The position numbers and the translations under genes were made by a program. 45,275 nucleotides of DNA from assembly GCF_001440405.1 (NCBI RefSeq), contig NZ_LLXX01000126.1, positions 24,277 through 69,551 of the forward strand. Reading direction: 5' to 3'. The notes beneath the pieces are model-generated. The model did not search any database. It was not told where the DNA came from and saw only the letters and a list, made by a program, of their open reading frames with translations. Source of the DNA: Bradyrhizobium valentinum (GTDB taxonomy: Bacteria; Pseudomonadota; Alphaproteobacteria; Rhizobiales; Xanthobacteraceae). Of the stretch, positions 34,277 through 43,273 are shown piece by piece. Numbering within the stretch: position 1 is the first letter of the stretch; the number at the start of each line of letters is the position of its first letter.

Positions 34277-34575
34277 GTGGCCAACTGGATATCTGCTAAG
34301 GGTCGTTCGCGACAAATTGGCGATCTCCGCCTTGCGTCTGCTTTGCATCAATGAGCGGACGTTCCATCGTGAGGTTTCGGTAGAAGCTGGAGAGCGATTA
34401 CCGTCGCCGCACTTTAGGCACTCAAGAACCATCGTTCGGCTCGTCAAAAAGCGTGGCGCGGCAGACCAGCGTCAGGCGGCCCAAGCCGGCTTGGCGTGCA
34501 GAGTACCCGGCACCCCGGACTCCTACGGAGCCGTCTTCAGGTGATCGTTTACGATCAGCGACTACATTTCCCTGT

Positions 34576-34746
34576 ATGGAGAGCGAATATGATCCCGAGA
34601 GCGAAGCGGATGCGGCTATGAAGCTCGCCGTCGCAGCTCATGGCCTGGAGCGCTAGAAATGGCTCAATCTCGCCATCGCCTGGCGAGAACTCGCCCGCGG
34701 ACGGCCGGCCCGACAACCCCATAAGACCAACGTGGAGGCAGCCTAG
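34576..34746 (+). pseudogene. Small conserved protein interrupted by an amber codon
   Basis: MESEYDPESEADAAMKLAVA then AHGLER is followed by TAG at 34654-34656, and the same frame continues sensibly KWLNLAIAWRELARG to a second TAG at 34744. Relatives I recall have Gln at the first stop, so a CAG to TAG change is likely. The intact protein would be 56 residues. If the stop is real the product is 26 residues. Confidence 0.5.
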
Positions 34747-35328
34747 CCGCAATCGGGCGGGCACTCCGGGCAGGTGTCGCCGACCGAGTCCAGCACGTCC
34801 TTAACCGCTAGCCTCGTCCGGAGAGACACCGAACGGAGGATCCCCACGGGCAACGGTGAGGGCGCCATCCCGGGCATGCGGATCGGCGCGGTCCTGCATC
34901 CAGCCGTGCTCTTCGCACGCGGATCGCGCCCACCTTGCAGCAGGGAGATCGCCCATCCGTGCAGCGTCCGGATCACCGGCCGCTGTTCTTTCGTCATCAG
35001 CATCGGGAAATTCCTGCCCTGGAGCGCTTTAGCCCCTCAAGACTGGGAAGCTTCCGCGCTTTGTTGAAGTGCCACTGAAACGGCGACGTTCGATTGTCAG
35101 CGCCTTGTGCTGCCCAGCTACAGGAAAACGGCGAGGGCGAGGGAATATTGCCTTCCGCGATTGTTCAGCGGTTCACGCGGAATGCCGCCGGAGAGTTCGA
35201 GCCGATGACGGCAGGCTCTACCCGGGTTGTCGCCTTACCCATCGGCATGCCGGTGTTTTCCAAGGTCGAGCGGTATCTGGGGCTGTCGGCTGACGAATGC
35301 TTTCAGCAGCAGGCAGGGGCGGTCATCG
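34747..35328. other. Intergenic region, no firm gene
   Basis: One plus-strand frame ending at 35339 has a natural-looking tail (STRVVALPIGMPVFSKVERY, LGLSADECFQQQAG) but no start with a ribosome binding site, and it overlaps the end of the next minus-strand gene. It may be the remnant of a gene. Confidence 0.35.
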
Positions 35329-35628
35329 TCAGTGGCTAACCCGGTCGCGGTTTTCCTCGGCGTAAGTGTTCTTCGTTGCTTGCTCGGTGATGTGCTTCTC
35401 GGCGCGGGTCCGACTCCTGTTACGCATGATACCGTAAGCTATCACCAGACCGAGAACGGCAGCGCCGATGAACCATAATGCGACCGGAAGATGGGAGCCA
35501 GTTTCCAACGGCAATCCCTGCGCAGCGAGATCGTCTGGAAACAAGGCCAGGACGAGTAGCGCCAGAAGGATCACGGCCGTTTTCAAGGTTCCGCCAAATG
35601 ATCGCTCACACTGTGAAATTGGAAGCAT
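35329..35628 (-). CDS. Small membrane protein with two spans
   Basis: 99 residues: span 1 at about 15-35 (TAVILLALLVLALF) and span 2 at about 47-67 (LPVALWFIGAAVLGLVIAYG), then a basic tail (MRNRSRTRAEKHITEQATK). ATG 35628 has AGGGAGGAC upstream. No family recognised. Confidence 0.65.
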   Translation of the reverse strand: MLPISQCERSFGGTLKTAVILLALLVLALFPDDLAAQGLPLETGSHLPVALWFIGAAVLGLVIAYGIMRNRSRTRAEKHITEQATKNTYAEENRDRVSH

Positions 35629-35776
35629 CTCAGTGTCCTCCCTTGTAAGTTGAGAACCAATTGCGGTGGACCGCTAACGTTCCAGACCGGACACAACAGA
35701 ACTACGATCGGCACCGCCTGTAGTCCCCCATCCTCGCATCCAGCCATGAAGGATCGGCAAGGATCAAAGGCGTGCA

Positions 35777-36696
35777 TCACATGTCCTCACGCACGCCCTT
35801 GAAGAACGGATGCCTTACTTTGCCTTCCGCTGACTTCGCCCGGTATTCGATCTCGGCGAGCAGCTCCGGCTCGGCCCGGATGCCCTTGTGCGCGATCCGC
35901 TTGGTGTAGGGCTGCGTCTTCCGGATCAGGGGCGTGAGACGCTTCCGCAGCTCGGCGGCGGATTTTCTTATCAAAGCTGTGATCAACCTTGCCGGCGTAG
36001 ATCAGGTCCTCGCCCTTGCGGCGGCCGACGTAGATGCCGTCCCAGTCGTTGCCGCCGAGGGCGAACCTAGCAATGGTAAGAGTCTCGCGCTGGGCGCAGA
36101 TTTTCTTGACCCGGTCGCGGCTCCGTCCAGAACCATACCGTCTATCCGCACTTTCGAGACGACACCCTCCAGACTACCTTGCAGGCGTGCGCGTACATGT
36201 CCGGCCCATCGACCTCGAAGCTCTCGCTGAACTGGATGTCGGTCCCGTCGATGATCTTCTTCAGGTGAGCCTTGCGCTTGATGAGCGGCAATTTCCGGAG
36301 GTCGTAGCCGTTCAGGTTACAGCAGGTCGAAAGCGACCATGACGATCCGCGTTGACTTGCCGGGCAGCTCGTTCTGCAGCACCGAGAAATCCGTGGTGCC
36401 ATCGGCGGCGGGCGCTACCACCTCGCCGTCGGTGATCGCGCTGCCTGCGTTGATCAGGTAGGCATCGGCCGCGACTTTGCTGAAGCGCTTGCTCCAATCA
36501 TTGCCGCGCCGGGTGAAAACCCTGATCACATCATTGTGGATTTGGAGCTGGACGCGGTAGCCGTCGAACTTGATCTCATGGATCCAGCGGTCGCCGGACG
36601 GCACCTTCTCGATCGATGTCGCCAGCGCGGGCTCGACGAAACCGGGAAGGGCGCCTTCACGCCGATCACCGCCGGCTTCTTGCGCTGAAACGCCAC
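35777..36696 (-). pseudogene. ATP-dependent DNA ligase (LigD/LigC-like), multiple frameshifts
   Basis: The pieces reassemble into one ligase of about 300 residues without polymerase or nuclease domains. The start is GTG 36696 (AFQRKKPAVIGVKAP). The adenylation motif EIKFDGYR holds the catalytic Lys, followed by SDGEV-like ITDGEVVAP, the segment LNGYDLRKLPLIKRK, and a C-terminal OB-fold end KRIAHKGIRAEPELLAEIEY. At least four frame breaks are visible, near 36648, 36320, 36180 and 35970, several as one base gained or lost in short homopolymers. It cannot make an intact protein as written. It would be the natural partner of Ku for end joining. Confidence 0.8.
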
Positions 36697-36989
36697 GCCA
36701 AAAACTCCAACTCAACAAAAATAGATCGTTTCAAATGCGCCGGGGTTCGGATTCGTTCCTGAATTGCTATGCTGCTCCAGCGCCCGGGAACATTCGGACA
36801 GATAGTGAACCCAGCGGCGGTTTTTGCCGGGAACCTTTTCTATTCAATCCCATCCAACCGGACGGCTACCAAGCGCCGATCAGAAGGTAGGCGGACTCGC
36901 GCAGAGCCGACAGATCCGTTTGTCACCGGTCGTTGCCGAACTAGTCCTGCTCAAAGGGGACACCTTTCGAACCATCATAGGAGGTAACC

Positions 36990-37550
36990 ATGGCACGATC
37001 TCGTTCGACTTCCATGACAAGACGAAACATTATCACCGGGCTGGCGCTGGCCGCCGCCCCGGCGGCTTTGGCTGGAGCTGGCAACGCGTACGCGCAGACG
37101 CAGCAGACCAAGCCCGAAAAAACTCTGTATGAGCGGCTGGGCGGTGTTTTCGCCATCGCGGCAGTAGTTGATCACTTTAGCGATGCCGTCGTGAAGAATC
37201 CCATCGTTGGCCAGAAATCCAAGAACCCGCAGCTGCGGCAATGGCACACCAAGAACCTCACGAGGCTGCCCGGTCTCAAGTTCATGCGCACGTTATGGGT
37301 CTGCGACGTTTCCGGTGGGCCTTTACAGTTCAAGGCCACCAAGCCCGGGACGACACCGCTTGGCCTTGAGGAGGCCCACCGCGAGCTCCGGATCTCCCCG
37401 GCAGAATTTGACGAGGTCGCAGCCGAACTCGCTCGGACTCTGGATTTTGCCAAGGTTCCGAAGCGCGAGAAAGCCGAAGTCCTGGCAGCCTTCGCCGCCC
37501 ACAAAGACGAGGTCACTGCCGGTTACCTCGCGCGCAATAAGCGGGGCTGA
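36990..37550 (+). CDS. Tat-exported group 1 truncated haemoglobin
   Basis: 186 residues. The start at ATG 36990 follows AGGAGG. Residues 1-36 are a Tat signal (MTRRNIITGLALAAAPAAL, cleaved near AYA-Q). The globin spans about 44-165: LYERLGGVFAIAAVVDHF, NPIVGQ, the region KFMRTLWVCDVSGGPLQF and the proximal His130 in LEEAHREL. Group 1 truncated haemoglobins handle oxygen or nitric oxide, usually in the cytoplasm; a Tat leader would place this one, already loaded with haem, in the periplasm. No reductase partner is adjacent. Confidence 0.85.
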   Translation: MARSRSTSMTRRNIITGLALAAAPAALAGAGNAYAQTQQTKPEKTLYERLGGVFAIAAVVDHFSDAVVKNPIVGQKSKNPQLRQWHTKNLTRLPGLKFMRTLWVCDVSGGPLQFKATKPGTTPLGLEEAHRELRISPAEFDEVAAELARTLDFAKVPKREKAEVLAAFAAHKDEVTAGYLARNKRG

Positions 37551-37683
37551 GGCATCCAGGTTTTTTCCACAAGCGATCCCACTCAGCCGAGGACGAGCTG
37601 GACTGTAGTTGCTTCGTAAGGTCCGCTTCGTGCCAGCAGCGCATCTCAGGTTGAGGTGCACTGTGTATCGCTATGTCTATCGA

Positions 37684-37709
37684 GGAACCGGCAGACGGGA
37701 AGCAACGTT
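37684..37709 (+). promoter_or_regulatory. EcfG-type promoter of the Cys-rich protein
   Basis: GGAAC, 17 bases, CGTT. Exact consensus; 28 bases before ATG 37738. Confidence 0.75.
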
Positions 37710-37737
37710 TTGTTCCTGTCAACATAGGGAGATCGTT

Positions 37738-37965
37738 ATGCGCTTCATTGTCCTCGTTCTAGTACTTTTGCTGACTGAAACTTCGCTATCTTTTGCACAG
37801 GGTCACATGGGCACGCCACAAGAGCAGCAGGCCTGCAGACGAGATGCGCAGCGCTTTTGCCGACAGCAATTGGGCGATGATGGAGCGGTTCAACAATGCT
37901 TGCAGCAGAACAGGACCAGACTGAGCAAGAGCTGCCAAAAAGTATTTGCCAGCCATGGCATGTGA
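37738..37965 (+). CDS. Secreted cysteine-rich-repeat protein
   Basis: 75 residues. A signal peptide of about 20 residues (FIVLVLVLLLTETSLSFAQ) precedes a domain with four cysteines in the order C-x7-C-x13-C-x11-C (CRRDAQRFC, QQCLQQNRTRLSKSC), like the cysteine-rich GLG1-type repeats found in rhizobial small secreted proteins. The four cysteines could make two disulphides in the periplasm. AGGGAG precedes the ATG, and an exact EcfG-type promoter makes it a general-stress gene. Confidence 0.8.
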   Translation: MRFIVLVLVLLLTETSLSFAQGHMGTPQEQQACRRDAQRFCRQQLGDDGAVQQCLQQNRTRLSKSCQKVFASHGM

Positions 37966-38119
37966 GGCTCTTTGTTCTGGGGTTTAATGCCGGCTCGTTG
38001 CACGCGTTGAAAATGGGCAAGACCGTTTCCAGAACAGTAAAGCCGGGCGTCTCTGCTGATCGGCTGAGGCAAAGTTGGACGAATGAGGCGGGAGTTCGCA
38101 GTCGATCGAGCTCGCCGTC

Positions 38120-38143
38120 AAACGTAAACGCTGGTTTACGTTT
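38120..38143. promoter_or_regulatory. Perfect 10-bp inverted repeat
   Basis: AAACGTAAAC, loop GCTG, GTTTACGTTT, between the Cys-rich and CsbD genes, about 155 bases after the former. It has no GC-rich stem, so it is more likely a protein-binding palindrome than a terminator. The remaining 480 bases between the genes hold no ORF I can support. Confidence 0.45.
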
Positions 38144-38389
38144 TAAGCGTCGACCGCCCATGCATGAGTGTGACTGACGCTTGGGCTTGAACAACTCAAC
38201 CTCCGCAGGATCACGCTCCTGAGAAATTCGGCGTGGTCGGCGAGGTTTTTACGACGTGGTGGTAGTCCTTGGGGGAGCCACAGGGTATCGGCGACGGGTG
38301 ACAGTCTACAACAATGCGTTCTCGTCTCGTCCAGATAGAGGGCATTTCTGCGAACGTTGGGGCGACCGCGCTTCAGTAATGTCCTCCGA

Positions 38390-38414
38390 GGAACCCCTGC
38401 GCAACCCTATCGTT
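38390..38414 (+). promoter_or_regulatory. EcfG-type promoter of the CsbD gene
   Basis: GGAAC, 16 bases, CGTT. Exact consensus; 34 bases before ATG 38449. Confidence 0.8.
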
Positions 38415-38448
38415 GTCCCGGTATCGCACACAGCAAAGGAACACGATC

Positions 38449-38640
38449 ATGGATCGCGAACATGTGAAGGGCGCTGCCGACAAGGCAAAAGGCGCCATCA
38501 AAGAAGGTGCCGGTAAGCTCAGTGGTGACAAGGACATGGAAATCGAAGGCAAGATCGATAAGGCCAAGGGATCCGCCCACAACGCCGCGGGAGATGTGAA
38601 GGATGCAGCGCGGGACGCCGCTGACGCCCTCAAAAAATAA
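38449..38640 (+). CDS. CsbD-family stress protein
   Basis: 63 residues, MDREHVKGAADKAKGAIKEG through KGSAHNAAGDVKDAARDAAD: the CsbD pattern of Lys/Asp/Ala-rich helices. CsbD is a general-stress protein of unknown biochemical role, controlled by sigma-B in Bacillus and commonly by EcfG in alphaproteobacteria. ATG 38449 is chosen by family start and by AAAGGAA upstream. The exact EcfG-type promoter supports stress control here. A weak hairpin follows near 38663. Confidence 0.9.
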   Translation: MDREHVKGAADKAKGAIKEGAGKLSGDKDMEIEGKIDKAKGSAHNAAGDVKDAARDAADALKK

Positions 38641-38955
38641 GCAAGAGGGATGACCAAGAACTAGCCGTCTCCGGGCGGCCTTTTCTTTGCCTAAGCGATG
38701 GCTGAGCGGCCGCATCGCGAATTACGGGCCGCTGGGCCGAATGGTATAGACGAAGTCTGCTTTACCCCTAAGAAACGGACTTCAGCAGGACGTGCCGCTA
38801 TGTCCGTTCGGTGCACAAATTCGGAAGTCCGGGCGTTCAACTCGGCAGTCCGCTTTACACATGCCGAATGACAGTTGGCGAATCCTCCGACCAATTATGC
38901 TCGCCGAATGCACCAACTATTTTCGAAACTCAACCTATGCCCAATCCCAAAAGCA

Positions 38956-39081
38956 TCATGCCCTAGTCTTCGTCCGGCTCGCGCACGACTGGGATTTGTC
39001 GGCGCGGTTCTCTTCCTCTTCCTGTTCGTCCTCATCCTCTTCAGCATCATCAGGATCTCTGGGCGGCACCGTGTTGCCCAT
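38956..39081 (-). CDS. Small acidic protein, probably frameshifted near the end
   Basis: Reads MGNTVPPRDPDDAEEDEDEQ, then EEEENRADKSQ. In the given frame it continues for 11 unlike residues to the stop at 38956. In the next frame the sequence reads PVVREPDED and stops at 38963, which is the ending I recall from such short acidic Bradyrhizobium proteins. A one-base indel near 38990 is therefore likely. No good ribosome binding site. The rest of 38641-39442 holds no gene I can support. Confidence 0.45.
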   Translation of the reverse strand: MGNTVPPRDPDDAEEDEDEQEEEENRADKSQSCASRTKTRA

Positions 39082-39442
39082 GATCACGAAGGGACTCCAG
39101 TCGATCAATCTGGTAGAAAATTCCTCGCGGACGGGTCATCCTGTTGCTCCTCGGGTGTGGATCCTAGTGGGTTTTACCCCTCCGGTCTCCGCATTAGCGC
39201 CGCACCGTTTATGCCATCGGTGGTCCGCCTGCGGCGGCCTATATTCGTGTTGCGAGCTAAGAGGCGGGCATCTCGGTCACGCCGCCAAAGCCGATGACCT
39301 TCAACTCTAGTCGGAAAGGTGGGACTTCGTCTATGCGGAGCGGACGATATTCCCATCCAACGGCGGGCCATCCCCGTGAATGATCCCAAAGGCAAAGCAT
39401 TTGGTGGTAGTATGGAGATAGGGAACTGGGGAACAGACCCCA

Positions 39443-41215
39443 ATGGCTCTAGATCAGACCAAACGCAAGCTCGCGGCTATTCTCGCCGCCGATATTGCCG
39501 GCTATAGCCGGCTGATGGGTGCGGACGAAGAGGGCACGCTCGCCCGCCTCAAGGTGCTTCGCCGCGAGTTGATCGATCCGAAGAACAAGCAACATCACGG
39601 CCGCATCGTGAAAACGACCGGTGATGGAATTCTAATTGAGTTTCCAAGCGTGGTGGATGCAGTTCGCTGCGCGATCGAGGTTCAGCAGGGCATGGTCGAA
39701 CGCAATGCCGACGTACCGCAGGAGAAACGAATTGAGTTTCGCGTCGGAGTTAATCTTGGGGACGTGATGATCGAAGGCCGAGACCTCTATGGCGATGGCG
39801 TCAACATCGCGGCACGACTTGAGGCGCTGGCCGAACCTGGCGGCATATGTATCTCACGTACAGTCCTCAGTCACGCGCGCGATAAGGTGTCTTTCGATGT
39901 CGAGGACGCGGGCGAACAAACGCTGAAGAATATCGCCCGGCCTGTCCACGTTTACCGTATCATCATCGATCCCAGCCAGCGGTCCGCGACGCGCAAAGCT
40001 GAGATCCCGGCGCTCGCCTTGCCCGACAAACCGTCCGTCGCCGTGCTGCCATTCACCAACATGAGCGGCGACCCCGAGCAAGAGTTCGTCTCCGACGGGA
40101 TCGCCGAGGATGTGATCACGGCACTGTCGCACTATCCCTCGCTGTTCGTCATCGCCCGGAACTCGTCCTTCACCTACAAGGGTCGAGCGGTCGATGTGAA
40201 ACAGGTCGGACGCGAGCTCGGCGTGCGCTATGTGCTCGAAGGTAGCGTGCGCAAGGCCGGCAATCGGATCCGCGTCACTGCGCAATTGATAGAGGCGGGA
40301 ACCAGCAACCATGTGTGGGCCGAGCGCTACGACCGCGATCTCGCCGATATTTTCGCGATGCAGGACGAGCTCACCGAAGCGCTGACGACCGCCCTGGCCC
40401 CCGCCATTGCAGACGCCGAGCTGCGACGCGCCATGCGCAAGCCACCGGAGAGCCTCGATGCCTGGGCCGCCTATCAGCGCGGTCTGTGGCATCTGAGCAA
40501 AGCGACCCCAGACGACGATGCGACGGCAGAGGGTTTTTTTAAGCAGGCAATCGAGCTCGACCCGACCTTCGCCGGCGGCTACAGCGCGCTCGCCTTGTAT
40601 CAGTTGCAAGCGGCCGCGATTTACCAGAAGCTGGATCTGCCGAACGCGCAACGCTCGGCCGAAGCCCTGGCCCGTCGGGCGGTCGCGCTCGATGGCGCCG
40701 ATGCAGAATCCCGTTCATGCCTCGGCTGGGCCTTGCAAGCGCGCGGCGACGCCGACGGTGCGTTGGCGGAGATTGAGCGAGCTCTCTCAATGAGTCCAAA
40801 TCTGGCCATCGCGCATGGCCACAGAGGCGCGACGTTGATCTTCGCAGGACGGCCAGGGGAAGGGCTCGCGGCTCTCGAAACCTGTATCAGGCTCGACCCC
40901 CGCGATCCGTATCTGGCAGTACGTTTGTTGCACGTTGCGTGTGGTCTGTATTTCTGCGGCGAATACGAGGCTTCGATTGAAGCCGCGCAACGGCTGATCC
41001 GGTCGTTTCCCGATTTTCCGATGATCTACCGCTGGCCCGCGGCGGCGCTGGGCCAACTTGGGCGCACAACGGAAGCGAAGGATGCATTGGAGAAGGCCGT
41101 CTCGTGCGCACCGGGGGCATTCGACATGTATGTCCGCAAGAGAGCTCCGTGGTTTCGGCCGGAGGACCACGCTCATCTCGTCGAGGGTCTGCGCAAGGCC
41201 GGCTGGAATGGTTGA
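39443..41215 (+). CDS. Class III adenylate cyclase fused to TolB-like and TPR domains
   Basis: 590 residues, soluble. Residues 8-170 form a class III nucleotidyl cyclase domain: metal-binding Asp17 in AADIAGYSRLMG, Asp61 in KTTGDGILIEF and NIAARLEALAEPGGICIS. A TolB-N-like domain follows at about 195-320 (KPSVAVLPFTNMSGDPEQEF, VRYVLEGSVRKAGNRIRVTA). The C-terminal 260 residues are TPR repeats (AEGFFKQAIELDPTFAGGYS). This order is typical of the large rhizobial group of cyclases, which make cAMP and sense through protein contacts. ATG 39443 is the only sensible start. It is a single-gene unit. The Crp/Fnr protein at 3.5 kb might be a cAMP receiver, though nothing here shows it. Confidence 0.9.
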   Translation: MALDQTKRKLAAILAADIAGYSRLMGADEEGTLARLKVLRRELIDPKNKQHHGRIVKTTGDGILIEFPSVVDAVRCAIEVQQGMVERNADVPQEKRIEFRVGVNLGDVMIEGRDLYGDGVNIAARLEALAEPGGICISRTVLSHARDKVSFDVEDAGEQTLKNIARPVHVYRIIIDPSQRSATRKAEIPALALPDKPSVAVLPFTNMSGDPEQEFVSDGIAEDVITALSHYPSLFVIARNSSFTYKGRAVDVKQVGRELGVRYVLEGSVRKAGNRIRVTAQLIEAGTSNHVWAERYDRDLADIFAMQDELTEALTTALAPAIADAELRRAMRKPPESLDAWAAYQRGLWHLSKATPDDDATAEGFFKQAIELDPTFAGGYSALALYQLQAAAIYQKLDLPNAQRSAEALARRAVALDGADAESRSCLGWALQARGDADGALAEIERALSMSPNLAIAHGHRGATLIFAGRPGEGLAALETCIRLDPRDPYLAVRLLHVACGLYFCGEYEASIEAAQRLIRSFPDFPMIYRWPAAALGQLGRTTEAKDALEKAVSCAPGAFDMYVRKRAPWFRPEDHAHLVEGLRKAGWNG

Positions 41216-41287
41216 GGCCGCATTGATGTCCGTCGGCTTACCCGATCCGGACGACCTGTGATTTACAGGCGAATGTCCGATATGCGT

Positions 41288-41307
41288 CCAGGCTGTGTGA
41301 AAACGCG
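41288..41307 (+). mobile_element. Solo terminal repeat of an IS1182-type element
   Basis: CCAGGCTGTGTGAAAACGCG: identical but for one base to the inner reading of the right end of the IS at 12507-14194. The sequence after it is not related to that IS, so only an end is left, or a different element shares the terminus. Confidence 0.55.
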
Positions 41308-41553
41308 TGAGTCTAGGACATGCATAATTGTTTTCTCAATTGTCGTCTCCCGACAGAAGTTGCCAGTGCAATTGGTTTCCGCATTGACGAAATTGAGGAC
41401 AGATGCCCTACACGCAGATTGAACGACGGACTTTTCACAAGCCGGACTCTGACGGAAGATCCGGTTTTGACGGATTTTGTTGCAAAAGTCGGTTGAGAGA
41501 GGCCTCGAGGCGTGATTCCGTTATGTTGACGCGAATCGCGACGAGGTCGATCC

Positions 41554-43273
41554 ATGATGGGCCGTCTGAAGAGACGACCAAGGTCAACTGTTCTACGAGT
41601 TTCATCTTGGCGACGCGATTCCTGAAGATCATCTGGTGCGGAGGATCGATGCTGCTCTCGATCTGTCCTGGCTTCGCAGCGAGCTTGCATTTCATTATTC
41701 GTCCATAGGTTGCCCGTCGATTGATCCGGAATTGATGATCCGGATGCTGATCGTGGGGTTCGTATTTGCGGTAGCTCGTCTTGTCGGAGCTGGCCGGAAT
41801 TGTGAAGACGAGACGAGCGCTGGTTGCGTGATCGTCGTCGCGGCTTTTGAATCGCCAGCTGTCATTGCCGGTCTCGACGATGTCACAGTGATGGGTCAGG
41901 CGTCGAGCAGCGCGTCCGCGTAGCGACCCAGTCCTCGCGCCTCAAGCCACTCGCGAAGTTCTGCCATGTTGGCCCTCGCGGAGTTTCATGTACATCTTGG
42001 CTTTGTCGTGCTTCACGATACTTGCAAGCACTGCCTCGGTCAGCAGTTATTGGTCACTTCTGTCTCCAACGCATGGAGACATTTGGTCGATACACGCTGG
42101 TCGTGGGATATGTCTTTGCGATCCGCTCGGAGCGATTGATCTGTCGTGAAGTGCAGGTGAACCTCGCCTATCGCTGGTTCTGCAAGCTCGGTATCGAGGA
42201 TGCTATCCCAGATCATTCGGCGTTCTCGCGCGCCCGCAATGAGCGCTTCCGCGAGGGAGAGGTTTTCCGTCGCGTGTTCGAGCGAGTTGTCGAGGCGTGT
42301 ATTGCTGCCGGCCTGGCGGGTGGGGAAGGCTTTGCCGTCCATGCCAGCCTGATTGCTGCCGATGCCAACAAGCAGCGCTCGATCGGGACCGTACTGGCAC
42401 AGAGATCGCGATCCCAAGAAGTCGAACCGCGCGGTGAAGGAGTATATGGCGACCCCTCAACGATACGGCGTGGGGCGCTGCCAGCGAGGTTGTGCCGAAG
42501 TTCGTCTCGCCATCCGATCCTGCGGCCCAGTGGACCGGCACTCACAAGGGGCCGGCCTTCTTCGCTTAGTCCGACAACTATCTCATCGATGTGAAGTTCG
42601 GCGTTATCGTTGACGTCGAGGCCTCCCGCTGCATTCGGCAGGCGGAGGTCGGGGCGGCAAAGACCATGATCCAGCGAACAGAGGAGCGCTTCGGCCTCAA
42701 GGCGGAGCGGCTTGTCGGGGATACGGCTTACGGTGCGGCTCCGATGCTGAACTGGCTGGTCGAGGAGAAGGGCATCGCGCCACACATCCCCGTGTTCGAC
42801 AAATCGAAGCGGGATGACGGCACCTTCTCGCGCAGCGACTTTCAATATGATCGGACCAACGACGTCTACCATTGCCCCGGCGGCAAGCAGCTTGGGACAA
42901 GCGGCACCGTACATGACGGCAAGACGCTTCTGTATCGCGCCAGCAAGCTCGACTGCGATGTATGCCAACTCAAACCAAAGTGCTGTCCGAAGACCCATCG
43001 CGCAAGATCCCGCGCGACATCCATGAGCGCGCCCGGGATGTTGCCCGTTCGCTCGCCAGTACCGAGGGCTTCGAGCAGTCGCGGAAGGAGCGCAAGAAAA
43101 TCGAGATGCGGTTCGCGCATTTAAAGCGCATCTTGAAGCTCGGTCGGCTTCGACTGCGTGGACCGCGAGGTGCCCAGGACGAGTTTGTCCTTGCTGCCAT
43201 CGCCCAGAACCTGCGGCGGCTCGCGTCGTTGGTTGCGCGACCGCCACCCGCTCATGCGCCGTGTGTTGCGTAG
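41554..43273 (+). pseudogene. Transposase of the IS at 41.5-43.4 kb, many lesions
   Basis: Begins MMGRLK at 41554. One inserted base near 41570 shifts the frame, and the reading resumes as GQLFYEFHLGDAIPEDHLVR. After LMIRMLIVGFVFA at about 41770 an insert begins, and the protein resumes at about 42097 as VVGYVFAIRSERLICREV. Further shifts lie near 42385, 42590 and 42990; the C-terminus RLGRLRLRGPRGAQDEFVLA is intact. The two versions of the segment V-G-x-V-F-A on either side of the insert suggest two IS copies joined by recombination. It cannot make transposase itself. Confidence 0.75.
41772..42096 (-). pseudogene. Remnant with an IstB (IS21 helper ATPase) C-terminus
   Basis: On the minus strand about 41772-41905 reads LTHHCDIVETGNDSWRFKSR then DDDHATSARLVFTIPASSDK, the C-terminal end of IS21-family IstB. 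One base is missing before LTHH. The rest of the insert, to 42096, holds nothing I recognise. No inverted repeats or target duplication of IS21 are visible. Confidence 0.6.

Noticed and set aside
38875..39297. Plus-strand frame of 140 residues with a hydrophobic stretch
   Set aside because: The hydrophobic stretch is the antisense of the acidic codons of the small acidic protein; the ends have random composition.
39854..40651. Minus-strand frame of 265 residues
   Set aside because: Antisense to the adenylate cyclase gene; long only because of high GC in the third codon position.
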